This document shows positions 1 to 8,192 of a stretch of DNA of 36,936 bases, piece by piece. Origin of the DNA: Flavobacteriales bacterium UBA2619 (lineage in GTDB: Bacteria; Bacteroidota; Bacteroidia; Flavobacteriales_D; Sanyastnellaceae). Position 1 is the first letter of the stretch. Each line of letters begins with the position of its first letter. The DNA lies in assembly GCA_002339135.1 (NCBI GenBank), contig DDJR01000088.1:8088-45023 (forward strand), given 5' to 3'. The notes beneath the pieces were generated by a model. That model saw nothing but the letters and a program-made list of their open reading frames with translations, searched no databases and was not told the DNA's origin. Made by a program: the position numbers and the translations under genes.

Positions 1-1665
1 ACGACTTCAGCACCTTTGAAGAGATGGGCGCAACAGTTTATGCATAAAATCCCTTGCACAGAATGCGGAGGAACCCGTTTAAAAGCCATCAGTCGTCAGT
101 TTAGGATTTCGGAAAAAAACATTTCAGAGCTCGGCGCGTTGGATTTTAACGCCTTACAGAATTGGTTCGAAGGAGTTGAAGCTACACTTTCTGAAAGACA
201 GAAAACAATCGCGCGTGAACCTCTAAAGGAAATACGCTCTCGCATCGGTTTTATGATCGATGTGGGATTGGGTTATCTAAGCTTAGACCGTCCAGCTCGT
301 TCACTCTCTGGAGGTGAAGGCCAACGAATAAGACTCGCCACACAAATAGGGTCGAGCCTCACAGAAGTCCTATACATCTTAGACGAACCCTCGATAGGCT
401 TACACTCTCGTGACAACTCCCGTCTGATAAATTCTCTCAAAGTCCTTCGCGACGCAGGAAATTCGATTATCGTAGTCGAACATGACGAAGAGATGATGCT
501 CGCTTCTGACTACCTCGTCGACATCGGACCTGGAGCAGGGGTTCACGGGGGACGTATCGTTACCGAGGGTCCTCCTTCTGCACACTTGGCTTCGGAGTCT
601 CTCACAGCGCAATATCTAACTGGGGCAAAGCAAATAGAAATCCCAAAAAAACGGCGCAAGGGTTCACGTAAAAAGCTAATTTTAGAAGGGGCTTCAGGAA
701 ACAATCTGAAGGACGTTACCCTCCATCTACCGCTTGGAACCTTCACCTGCATTACCGGTGTTTCAGGCAGCGGAAAAAGCTCCCTGATTAACAACACCCT
801 CTACCCTGCTCTCCAAAACTTTCTCCACGAACCCATTCGAACACCTCTGAAGTTTCAAGAAATAAAGGGACTTAAGCATCTTGACAAGGTGATCGCCATC
901 GACCAAACACCCATCGGGCGCACCCCAAGATCCAACCCCGCTACTTACACAGGGATGATGGATCACATTCGCAAACTATTCACTCTGCTTCCTGAAGCAC
1001 GAATTCGCGGATACAAGCCAGGCAGATTCTCATTCAATGTTATTGGAGGGAGATGTGAAGATTGCAAAGGAGCAGGAGTTAGAACAGTTGAAATGAATTT
1101 TTTACCCAACGTACATGTTTCTTGTGACACATGCGCTGGAAGAAGGTTTAACCGAGAGACCCTTGAAGTCAGATACAAGAGCCGCAGTATATCAGATGTC
1201 TTGGACATGACCATTGATGAAGCTACTCCCTTTTTCGAAGCTTACCCTAAAATCAAGCGCATCCTATCGACACTAAATGACGTGGGACTTGGATATATTA
1301 CCTTAGGTCAGCCCTCCACCACATTGTCTGGTGGCGAAGCACAACGAATTAAACTGGCCTCTGAGCTTGCAAGAGTCAGTACAGGAAACACGCTCTACAT
1401 CCTAGATGAGCCAACTACAGGACTCCATTTCTCAGATGTTCAAATGCTTATAGATGTCCTCAATCGACTCACTGACTCAGGCAACACAGTCTTAGTTATA
1501 GAACACAACTTAGACGTAATTAAGGTCGCTGACCATGTCATCGACCTGGGTCCAGAAGGCGGCAATGGTGGGGGCGAAATCCTTGCTTTCGGTACTCCAG
1601 AAGAAGTTGCGAAATCGACTCAAAGCATTACAGGAAGCTATTTAAAGAGTGTACTTCGCGCATAA
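1..1665 (+). CDS. uvrA: UvrA, excinuclease ABC subunit A (5' truncated by window edge)
   Basis: This is the C-terminal part, about 550 residues, of the DNA-damage recognition ATPase of nucleotide excision repair, which works in the cytoplasm with UvrB and UvrC. The frame is open to base 1; the TTG at 16 is internal, so the true start lies outside the window. Visible in order are a CTECGGTRL segment, the ABC-I signature LSGGEGQRIRLA with ILDEPSIGLH, the ABC-II Walker A GVSGSGKSS, the second zinc finger (CEDCKGAG and CDTCAGRR), then LSGGEAQRIKLA and ILDEPTTGLH. The family is usually about 940 residues, so roughly 390 N-terminal residues are missing. Nothing in the visible part looks degraded. 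The next gene starts 68 bases downstream and appears to have its own promoter. Confidence 0.97.
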   Translation, partial: TTSAPLKRWAQQFMHKIPCTECGGTRLKAISRQFRISEKNISELGALDFNALQNWFEGVEATLSERQKTIAREPLKEIRSRIGFMIDVGLGYLSLDRPARSLSGGEGQRIRLATQIGSSLTEVLYILDEPSIGLHSRDNSRLINSLKVLRDAGNSIIVVEHDEEMMLASDYLVDIGPGAGVHGGRIVTEGPPSAHLASESLTAQYLTGAKQIEIPKKRRKGSRKKLILEGASGNNLKDVTLHLPLGTFTCITGVSGSGKSSLINNTLYPALQNFLHEPIRTPLKFQEIKGLKHLDKVIAIDQTPIGRTPRSNPATYTGMMDHIRKLFTLLPEARIRGYKPGRFSFNVIGGRCEDCKGAGVRTVEMNFLPNVHVSCDTCAGRRFNRETLEVRYKSRSISDVLDMTIDEATPFFEAYPKIKRILSTLNDVGLGYITLGQPSTTLSGGEAQRIKLASELARVSTGNTLYILDEPTTGLHFSDVQMLIDVLNRLTDSGNTVLVIEHNLDVIKVADHVIDLGPEGGNGGGEILAFGTPEEVAKSTQSITGSYLKSVLRA

Positions 1666-1675
1666 ATGTGACTTG

Positions 1676-1683
1676 TATTTTTG
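1676..1683 (+). promoter_or_regulatory. Candidate upstream -7 element (TATTTTTG)
   Basis: An exact match to the Bacteroidota -7 consensus TAnnTTTG just after uvrA and 50 bases before the LOG-family start. It may be a second promoter for that gene, but such 8-mers also arise by chance in AT-rich spacers. I see no clear -33 TTTG. Confidence 0.3.
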
Positions 1684-1721
1684 AAAAACTTAGATTAGAG
1701 GAATACTCACGGTTTCTTCAC

Positions 1722-1729
1722 TAAGTTTG
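1722..1729 (+). promoter_or_regulatory. -7 promoter element TAAGTTTG, four bases before ATG
   Basis: Exact TAnnTTTG match followed by four bases (atga) and the ATG of the LOG-family gene at 1734. If transcription starts four to five bases after the element, as is usual for these promoters, the mRNA would begin at or next to the start codon and be leaderless. Five other genes in this window share the same spacing. Confidence 0.55.
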
Positions 1730-1733
1730 ATGA

Positions 1734-2423
1734 ATGTCTAAAAATTTAAAACACAGAACTTGGGCTGAGATCATGTCGAAAGACAGTTGGTCTATATTCA
1801 AGATTATGAGTGAGTTCGTAGAAGGCTATGAAAAACTTCAAAAAATCGGCCCTTGCGTTTCGATCTACGGTTCAGCCAGAACAGGTCCCAACACTCAAGT
1901 TTACAAGGATGCTCAAAAAGTAGCACACCTGCTTTCAGAAGCTGGCTATGGAGTGATTACTGGGGGAGGTCCTGGAGTAATGGAAGCAGGAAACAGGGGT
2001 GCGCACGAGGCGGGTGGGCCTTCCGTGGGACTTAACATACAGCTTCCGTTTGAACAGCACGACAATCCTTACATCGACCGTGATAAAAGCATCGACTTTG
2101 ACTATTTCTTCGTTCGCAAAGTGATGTTCGTTAAATACAGCCAAGCTTTCGTTGTGATGCCAGGCGGATTCGGTACGTTAGACGAACTTTTCGAAGCACT
2201 GACTTTAGTCCAAACAGGAAAACTCGACAAGCGTCCCATCGTCCTCTATGGCTCTCACTTTTGGGGTGGGCTCATAGATTGGTTCAGGAATATTTTACTC
2301 AATGAGTTTAAAACAATTTCTGATGATGACCCTGATGTTCTGCACGTAGTAGACACTCCCGAAGAAGCCGTTAAAGTCATTACCAACTATCACTCTAAAG
2401 TTGATTTGAAACCTAATTTCTAA
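1734..2423 (+). CDS. LOG-family (TIGR00730) nucleotide 5'-monophosphate hydrolase
   Basis: This 229-residue cytoplasmic Rossmann-fold protein belongs to the LOG/lysine-decarboxylase-like family. Members cleave the N-glycosidic bond of nucleoside monophosphates, as in cytokinin activation or purine nucleotide turnover. Both hallmark motifs are present: GGGPGVMEA at residues 77-85 and PGGFGTLDE at 143-151, which build the phosphate and active site. An additional 35-40 residue N-terminal helix precedes the core. The start is the ATG four bases after a TAnnTTTG element. The next gene begins two bases after the stop, so the two are probably co-transcribed. The exact substrate cannot be read from the sequence. 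Confidence 0.9.
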   Translation: MSKNLKHRTWAEIMSKDSWSIFKIMSEFVEGYEKLQKIGPCVSIYGSARTGPNTQVYKDAQKVAHLLSEAGYGVITGGGPGVMEAGNRGAHEAGGPSVGLNIQLPFEQHDNPYIDRDKSIDFDYFFVRKVMFVKYSQAFVVMPGGFGTLDELFEALTLVQTGKLDKRPIVLYGSHFWGGLIDWFRNILLNEFKTISDDDPDVLHVVDTPEEAVKVITNYHSKVDLKPNF

Positions 2424-2425
2424 AG

Positions 2426-3400
2426 ATGAAAAAGAATCCTGTCATAACTACAGTCGCTTTAATTGCTGTCTGTCAACTTACGAGCATTGGTGCTTTTGCC
2501 CAGACGCAGCAGGATTCTCTTCCTTACACACAAGAAACATATTCCTCTCCATACGAAGCACTTGAAAACTGGTCACCTCTCAACATAGATGAAATGTGGG
2601 ATGTACCAATTGTCCCTCTTAACCTTGAGTTCGACTTCCCCTGTTTCGGTGAGCTTGCAACTCCTGGACAAATCAGACTCACAGATATTGGCGCTGGGAT
2701 AGAAATCATTGGAGACAATGGTGATTTCCATCTTTTGAGCGCCTCTACAATTTCAATTAGCGACATTTTAAACGTTGAAGCAACAGACTCGTTGGTTGCT
2801 GCGGGGAGCACACATCGTTACGAAACTTCAGGAACGGCACCGAACCGCATTTTTAAATTGGAGTTCAACAATGTGGGGTTCGATTACGAAATGGCGATGA
2901 CTGGATTGGCTCTTTCTAAAGCCCATTTTCAAATTTGGCTGTACGAGGGAGGCTCCATCGAATATCACTATGGACCCAATACTGTCAGTGACTTAGATGC
3001 TATTGATTACTGGCCAAAACAGAGCTCTGGAATTTCGAGTTACTGGGATTTTGAAGAGTACATGGCATATTTCATGTGGTCAAGTGGTGATTCTGATGAG
3101 CCTGCATACCCACTCTTTTTCAACGTAGAATATGACTCTCTAAATATCAGCCCAGCATTCGATGGTTGGGATGCTTGGCCCTCAAATGGAGTCGTCTATA
3201 AGTACAGTTACAATTTCGAAAACACCTGTGTGGAAGACATCGTAATTGATGGATTTATTAACGTTGATGATATCCTTGCTATCTTAATTGAATTCGGATG
3301 TTTCTTTGGATGTGAGTTCGATCTGAATTCAGATGGCGCGGTTACTGTAACTGACGTTTTGATGATTTTGGCTGTCTTTGGATCCCCCTGTCCTACTTAG
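2426..3400 (+). CDS. Exported protein with C-terminal dockerin-like EF-hand pair
   Basis: A 324-residue protein with an N-terminal signal peptide (hydrophobic residues 8-24, cleavage probably after SIGAFAQ). The body, about residues 40-265, is rich in aromatic and acidic residues and I do not recognise its family. The C-terminus carries two tandem calcium-binding-like repeats: one built around DGFINVDDILAILIEFGC, the second around DLNSDGAVTVTDVLMILAVFG and ending SPCPT. These resemble type I dockerin repeats and often close exported proteins of marine Flavobacteriales. No classical T9SS sorting domain is visible. It starts two bases after the LOG gene, so the two likely share a transcript although no functional link is obvious. 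It is probably extracellular or surface-exposed. Confidence 0.8.
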   Translation: MKKNPVITTVALIAVCQLTSIGAFAQTQQDSLPYTQETYSSPYEALENWSPLNIDEMWDVPIVPLNLEFDFPCFGELATPGQIRLTDIGAGIEIIGDNGDFHLLSASTISISDILNVEATDSLVAAGSTHRYETSGTAPNRIFKLEFNNVGFDYEMAMTGLALSKAHFQIWLYEGGSIEYHYGPNTVSDLDAIDYWPKQSSGISSYWDFEEYMAYFMWSSGDSDEPAYPLFFNVEYDSLNISPAFDGWDAWPSNGVVYKYSYNFENTCVEDIVIDGFINVDDILAILIEFGCFFGCEFDLNSDGAVTVTDVLMILAVFGSPCPT

Positions 3401-3505
3401 TTTCAATTGTCTGAAATAATGACATAGTAACGTGCCATGGTGGCAGATTTTTGATGAGGTTTGTGGGATGGCATAAGATTTGACTAGAGTCTTGCATAAT
3501 ACAAA

Positions 3506-5449
3506 ATGAAAATTAGCCCCATGGCCACCTCAACAAAAACAAAAACTCAAAAAGGAAGTATCAACGTAACTACGGAGAATATTTTTCCGATCATTAAGAA
3601 ATTTCTTTACAGCGACCACGAGATTTTTCTGCGTGAGCTTGTTTCTAACGCTGTTGATGCAACTCAAAAGCGCAAGACCATTTCTAAATCAGGTGAGGTT
3701 GAGGCTTTCGGAAACGATAATCCTCAGGTTCACGTAAATCTAGACAAAGAGGCGAAGACGATCACCATTAGCGACAATGGTATTGGGATGACTGGTGATG
3801 AAATTGACAAGTACATCAACCAAATTGCTTTCTCTGGCGCTACTGAATTTCTTGACAAATACAAGGATGACGATGCAAAGCAAGCGATTATAGGACACTT
3901 TGGGCTGGGCTTTTACTCTTCATTCATGGTTGCTGAAAGAGTCGACATTGTCTCTTTAAGTGCTAAAAAAGGTTCAAAAGCCGTAAAGTGGAGCTGTGAC
4001 GGATCACCTGACTACACGATTGACCCAGCTGATAAAAAAGAAGCAGGAACAGACATCGTTCTCCATGTATCTGAAGATTCTCTTGAATTCTTAGAGGACG
4101 AAAGACTTGGAGGGATTCTGAATAAGTATTGCAAGTTTATGCCTGTTGATATCGTATTTGGAACTCGTACGGTTGAAGAAGAAGATCCTTCAGGGGATAA
4201 AGATGAAGAAGGAAACGTGAAAAAGGTAAGCACTGAAGTACCTCATATTCTGAACAACACGGATCCTGCATGGATGAAGAAGCCGGCTGATCTCACTGAA
4301 GAGGCTTACGCAGGGTTCTACAGAGAGCTCTACCCGATGAACATGGAAGATCCTCTGTTCAACATTCACCTCAACGTAGATTTCCCATTTAACCTCACAG
4401 GAATCCTGTACTTCCCTCCTCTTAAAAAGACGATGGAGATGCAAAAGAACAAGATTCACCTCTATTCTAACCAAGTCTTTATTACAGACAACGTAGAAAA
4501 CATCGTTCCTGACTTCTTGACTATGCTCCATGGAGTCATCGACTCTCCGGATATACCTCTGAACGTAAGCCGTTCATATCTTCAGGAAGATGCAAACGTG
4601 AAGAAGATTTCTGGATACATTTCTAAGAAAGTAGCTGACAGACTCGCCAGCATGTTTAAAGACGACAGAGAGTCGTTTGAGAAGCAATGGGATGATTTGA
4701 GAATCTTTGTTGAGTATGGAATTCTAACGGACGAGAAATTCTCAGAGCGCTCAAAAAAATTCTACTTATACAAAGACACTGATGGCAAGTGCATGACGCA
4801 CGAAGAGTTACTTGCTTCAGTCGGTGAAACACAAAAAGACAAGACTGGTAAAGTTATTTTACCATATACCTCAGACGCCTCCGCTCAGCATACATTTGTC
4901 CAAGGAGCGACTGAAAGAGGCTATAAAGTACTCGTCATGGAAGGCCCGCTTGCAGCACATGTTGTAGGTAAATTAGAACAAACACACACAGATGTGCAGT
5001 TCAAGCGTGTAGATTCAGACATTGTCGAGAAGCTCATCGAGAAAGAGGAAGAAACAACCAGTCTGCTTGATGAAAAGCAGGAGGAAATTTTGAAGCCTAT
5101 CGTTCAAGGGGCGTTCCCAGAAAGCGGGTATGATCTAAAGTTCGCTGCCATGTCACCAACTTCAGCTCCCTTTATTATCACACGAAGTGAGTGGATGCGT
5201 CGCATGAAAGAACAGCAAGCTGTTGGTGGTGGTGGATTTCAAATGTTCGGCGAAATGCCAGAGAAATTTGATGTGACAATCAATTCAAATCATCCTCTGG
5301 CAACACAGCTTCTCAATGAGAAAGATGAATCACTTCGTTCTACAACAGTGAGAGATGCTGCTGATTTAGCTCGACTTTCGCAAGGAATTCTAGAAGGCAA
5401 AGAGCTTGCTGAATTTATTGAAAGAGGTTTTAAGAGCTTACAATCATGA
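3506..5449 (+). CDS. htpG: HtpG, Hsp90-family chaperone
   Basis: A 647-residue cytosolic ATP-dependent chaperone, close to the family's usual 610-680. The GHKL ATPase domain shows LRELVSNAVDA (E44 the likely catalytic glutamate, N48 the Mg ligand), SDNGIGMT at 87-94 and GHFGLGFYSSF at 128-138. The middle and C-terminal dimerisation domains follow, with the conserved NVSRSYLQED segment. The start is uncertain: ATG 3506 gives MKISPMATS, while ATG 3521 gives a protein beginning MATSTKTKT. The conserved region starts at QKGSINVTTENIF, so both fit. No strong promoter element is visible in the 105 bases upstream. The stop overlaps the lemA start (ATGA), so htpG is coupled to the downstream membrane-stress genes. 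Confidence 0.97.
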   Translation: MKISPMATSTKTKTQKGSINVTTENIFPIIKKFLYSDHEIFLRELVSNAVDATQKRKTISKSGEVEAFGNDNPQVHVNLDKEAKTITISDNGIGMTGDEIDKYINQIAFSGATEFLDKYKDDDAKQAIIGHFGLGFYSSFMVAERVDIVSLSAKKGSKAVKWSCDGSPDYTIDPADKKEAGTDIVLHVSEDSLEFLEDERLGGILNKYCKFMPVDIVFGTRTVEEEDPSGDKDEEGNVKKVSTEVPHILNNTDPAWMKKPADLTEEAYAGFYRELYPMNMEDPLFNIHLNVDFPFNLTGILYFPPLKKTMEMQKNKIHLYSNQVFITDNVENIVPDFLTMLHGVIDSPDIPLNVSRSYLQEDANVKKISGYISKKVADRLASMFKDDRESFEKQWDDLRIFVEYGILTDEKFSERSKKFYLYKDTDGKCMTHEELLASVGETQKDKTGKVILPYTSDASAQHTFVQGATERGYKVLVMEGPLAAHVVGKLEQTHTDVQFKRVDSDIVEKLIEKEEETTSLLDEKQEEILKPIVQGAFPESGYDLKFAAMSPTSAPFIITRSEWMRRMKEQQAVGGGGFQMFGEMPEKFDVTINSNHPLATQLLNEKDESLRSTTVRDAADLARLSQGILEGKELAEFIERGFKSLQS

Positions 5450-6033
5450 ACACCTCAATGCTCAAGTGGATTATCCCTCTAGCTCTTCTTTTGCTGGTAG
5501 GAATGAATGCCATGGGCAGCTACAATGGTCTCGTCAACACCGAAGAAGGTGTTGACGGCCAGTGGGCCAATGTTGAAGCGCAGTACCAACGCCGCTTTGA
5601 TCTTATCCCCAATCTAGTATCAACAGTCAAGGCATACGCAGATATAGAGAAAGAGACTCTAATGGGCGTAACTCAAGCACGTGCTGGCGCTTTAGGCGCA
5701 ATGCAAAAAGCTGGGGAAACAGGTGACCTGGGTGATTTTGAGAAATCGAATGTTGTTCTGGGAGGAGCGATGCGTGGATTGTTAGGATACTCTGAACAGT
5801 ACCCTGACCTTAAATCAAGCCAAGGATTCCGAGACCTTCAAGTACAACTCGAAGGAACAGAAAACCGCATCACGAAATCTCGTACCGATTACAACGAGGT
5901 TGTGAAAGGCTACAACAAACAAGTGAGACAGTTCCCTGGTAAGTTTTGGGCGAGTATGTTCGGATTTACATCCAAGGATTACTTCGAATCCACTGCAGCC
6001 GCCGCTCAGGCTCCTGTGGTTAACTTTGACTAA
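5446..6033 (+). CDS. lemA: LemA family protein
   Basis: A 195-residue protein with one N-terminal membrane segment (about residues 6-24) followed by the helical LemA domain. The signature region GVDGQWANVEAQYQRRFDLI and the PNLVSTVKAYA motif are intact. LemA proteins are anchored in the inner membrane with a coiled helical bundle outside the cytoplasm. Their function is poorly known, but they recur beside TPM-domain proteins. Here the start overlaps the htpG stop by four bases (ATGA), and two TPM genes follow. A role in envelope quality control fits this context but is inference. Confidence 0.93.
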   Translation: MNTSMLKWIIPLALLLLVGMNAMGSYNGLVNTEEGVDGQWANVEAQYQRRFDLIPNLVSTVKAYADIEKETLMGVTQARAGALGAMQKAGETGDLGDFEKSNVVLGGAMRGLLGYSEQYPDLKSSQGFRDLQVQLEGTENRITKSRTDYNEVVKGYNKQVRQFPGKFWASMFGFTSKDYFESTAAAAQAPVVNFD

Positions 6034-6054
6034 CATCCAATCAAAGGCATTCAA

Positions 6055-6501
6055 ATGGCGAATTCTTTAGCTCAAGATCGATTTCCTTGCATCAACTCTT
6101 TGCGTGTTGAAAAGGCTGTTGCTTCTGCAGAAAAACGAACATCTGGTGAATTACGTGTGCACATAGAAACAAAGTGCAAGGGAGATGTTATGGACAGAGT
6201 GGCTGCATTATTCGCAGCTCTCAACATGCATAAAACCGAGTCTCGCAATGGAGTACTGCTTTACTTATCAATCAAGGATAGAAAATTCGCAGTCATCGGA
6301 GATGGAGGTATTAACAAGAAAGTGAACAGTGATTTTTGGCAATCAACCTACGACGCTGCCCTCCCTCACTTCAAGTCTGAAGATTTTACATCAGGGCTTT
6401 GTTCAGCGATAGATACCTGTGGACAAGCTCTGTCCGACCACTTTCCCTACTGTGAAGATGATGTTAACGAACTGGAAAATGGAATATCTTGGGGACTATG
6501 A
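6055..6501 (+). CDS. TPM-domain protein, no signal peptide
   Basis: A 148-residue protein consisting of one TPM domain (the TLP18.3/Psb32/MOLO-1 fold). Recognisable elements are the N-terminal helix with AVASAEKRTSGELRVHIE, the central strand RNGVLLYLSIKDRKFAVIGDGGI and the C-terminal amphipathic helix. There is no signal peptide or membrane segment, so it is probably cytoplasmic or peripheral, unlike its neighbour at 6498. It lies 21 bases after lemA, and its stop overlaps the start of the next TPM gene (ATGA). The lemA, soluble TPM, membrane TPM order is a common Bacteroidota arrangement. Catalytic activity is unproven; some TPM proteins are phosphatases. Confidence 0.85.
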   Translation: MANSLAQDRFPCINSLRVEKAVASAEKRTSGELRVHIETKCKGDVMDRVAALFAALNMHKTESRNGVLLYLSIKDRKFAVIGDGGINKKVNSDFWQSTYDAALPHFKSEDFTSGLCSAIDTCGQALSDHFPYCEDDVNELENGISWGL

Positions 6502-7361
6502 AAGCTTCTAAAACCACAATTCTGAGCTTTGTCTTCTCATTTACGTGTATCGCGTTCGCCACAACAGCGCAAACACCAAGCACAGATTGTCTGCCTACCC
6601 CTACTCAAAATGTACTGGTATACGACATCGCTGATATACTTAGTTCAAGCGAAGAGATTGCAATTCAAAATGAGCTTGTGAAATTCAAAGACGCCACCAG
6701 CAATGTGATCCTTGTGATTACACATCCCGACTTTTGTGGTGAGGCGTCATCTGTCTTTGCAATCGAAGCTGGAGACAAAATGGGCGTAGGAAGAAGCGAC
6801 CTTGACAATGGCATCGTTCTCGCCATCAAGCCCAGAAATGATTCAGGGGCTGGCCAGGTTTTTATCGCAGTTGGCGAAGGACTTGAAGGTGCCATTCCAG
6901 ATATCTTAACAGGAAGAATCGTGGATCGAATGATTCCCGATTTCAAACGAGGTGATTGGCTGAGGGGGATTTCAATAGGTTTGACAGATTTAGCTGAGCT
7001 AGCCTCTGGCGAAATCTCCGAAAGCGAATATTTAGAGAAAAACAACCGAGGAAATCAACCCAGCTTGCCTCAGATCATTTTCTTCATTCTCTTGTTTGGC
7101 GCCATTCCATTCTTTGCAATAGGCGCAAACACATTCAGAGTAATGCGCATGAATGACATCGCATTCATAGCCGCCATGACCATTGTCCTGGCAGAAATGA
7201 GAATGCAAAACAACTCCTACAACAACTTCTCACAGGGCAGAGGTCGTTACCACATGGGAGGTATGCACGGCAGAGGAAGATCTGGTGGATTTAGCTCAGG
7301 TGGTTTCGGAGGATTCGGAGGAGGTGGATTTGGAGGCGGAGGAGCTGGAGGAAGTTTTTAG
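6498..7361 (+). CDS. TPM-domain membrane protein with glycine-rich tail (YgcG-like)
   Basis: A 287-residue protein. The signal peptide spans about residues 1-24, ending TTAQ. The TPM domain, about 35-170, contains VLVYDIADILSSSEE and VFIAVGEGLEGAIPD. Two hydrophobic segments follow (around FFILLFGAIPFFAIG and DIAFIAAMTIVLAE), then a low-complexity Gly/Arg/Phe tail ending GGAGGSF. The tail is typical of YgcG-type TPM proteins and would lie beyond the membrane. I chose ATG 6498 rather than the TTG at 6489 because it gives the ATGA overlap and a proper signal peptide. It forms an operon with lemA and the soluble TPM protein. Confidence 0.88.
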   Translation: MKASKTTILSFVFSFTCIAFATTAQTPSTDCLPTPTQNVLVYDIADILSSSEEIAIQNELVKFKDATSNVILVITHPDFCGEASSVFAIEAGDKMGVGRSDLDNGIVLAIKPRNDSGAGQVFIAVGEGLEGAIPDILTGRIVDRMIPDFKRGDWLRGISIGLTDLAELASGEISESEYLEKNNRGNQPSLPQIIFFILLFGAIPFFAIGANTFRVMRMNDIAFIAAMTIVLAEMRMQNNSYNNFSQGRGRYHMGGMHGRGRSGGFSSGGFGGFGGGGFGGGGAGGSF

Positions 7362-7400
7362 TGACTGGGTGTGTTTTAAATAATTACAGAAACAAAGAAT

Positions 7401-8141
7401 ATGGCAGGATTTGGAAAATGGGTTGGAGGAGCTATAGGCTGGGCATTAGGTGGTCCTATTGGCGGTATACTGGGGTATCAGGTAGGGAAATTCTTCACAT
7501 CAGGTATTCAGGTTAATGAACAAGGTGATCGTGGATCATCTCAAGGTCGTGGAGCTACCCGTGGTGGTGATTTCGCGATGGCGCTGGTCGTCCTGAGCGC
7601 AGCCGTAATGAATGCTGACGGAAAAGTTCTTAAGTCTGAACTGGAGTTTGTTAAAAAATTCTTGAAGTTGAATTTCGGTGACGACATGTCTGATCAACTG
7701 CTACTCCTTCTTCGAGAGGCACTCAAACAGAATGTCGATGTTCGAGGCGTTGCAATGCAAATCCGGACCAACATGGACCATCCGAAAAGGCTGCTTCTGC
7801 TTCAATATCTTTATGGCATAGCCAAGGCAGACGGCAATGTTGACAAAACTGAAATTGATCTTATTCGGACTATAGCAAGGCATTTAGGTATAAGTGCTAA
7901 GGACATTACAAGCATAGAAGAACCCTTTAATACAGGATCAGCAAATCCATACAAAGTTCTTGAAATCACAAAGAACGCTACAGACACTGATGTGAAAAAA
8001 GCGTATCGGAAATTGGCGATTAAATTCCACCCAGATAAAATTGGGGACCTCGGAGAAGGGCCTAAGAAACAAGCAAAAGAAAGGTTTCTACAAGTTCAAA
8101 GCGCCTACGAAGAAATAAAAAAAGCGAGGGGTTTTAAATAG
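7401..8141 (+). CDS. DjlA-like co-chaperone: glycine-zipper N-terminus, TerB domain, J domain
   Basis: A 246-residue protein. The N-terminus, residues 1-32, is a glycine-rich hydrophobic segment (GGAIGWALGGPIGGILGY) like the membrane-inserting glycine zipper of DjlA. A Gly/Arg/Ser linker leads to a TerB-like helical domain at about 57-165, with NADGKV and KADGNVDKTE repeats. The C-terminus is a J domain from about 182 to 246 with the diagnostic HPD at residues 210-212, which stimulates DnaK ATPase activity. It is probably a membrane-associated DnaK co-chaperone. It follows the htpG, lemA and TPM genes by 39 bases on the same strand, which suggests a proteostasis cluster. No separate promoter is obvious. 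Confidence 0.9.
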   Translation: MAGFGKWVGGAIGWALGGPIGGILGYQVGKFFTSGIQVNEQGDRGSSQGRGATRGGDFAMALVVLSAAVMNADGKVLKSELEFVKKFLKLNFGDDMSDQLLLLLREALKQNVDVRGVAMQIRTNMDHPKRLLLLQYLYGIAKADGNVDKTEIDLIRTIARHLGISAKDITSIEEPFNTGSANPYKVLEITKNATDTDVKKAYRKLAIKFHPDKIGDLGEGPKKQAKERFLQVQSAYEEIKKARGFK

Positions 8142-8192
8142 GTATTGTTGAAGTAGGTCTTATATTGTGCTCTTACATTTAAATTTCAATCT

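Noticed and set aside
6489..6497. TTG start for the membrane TPM protein
   Set aside because: ATG 6498 gives the ATGA overlap and a cleaner signal peptide.
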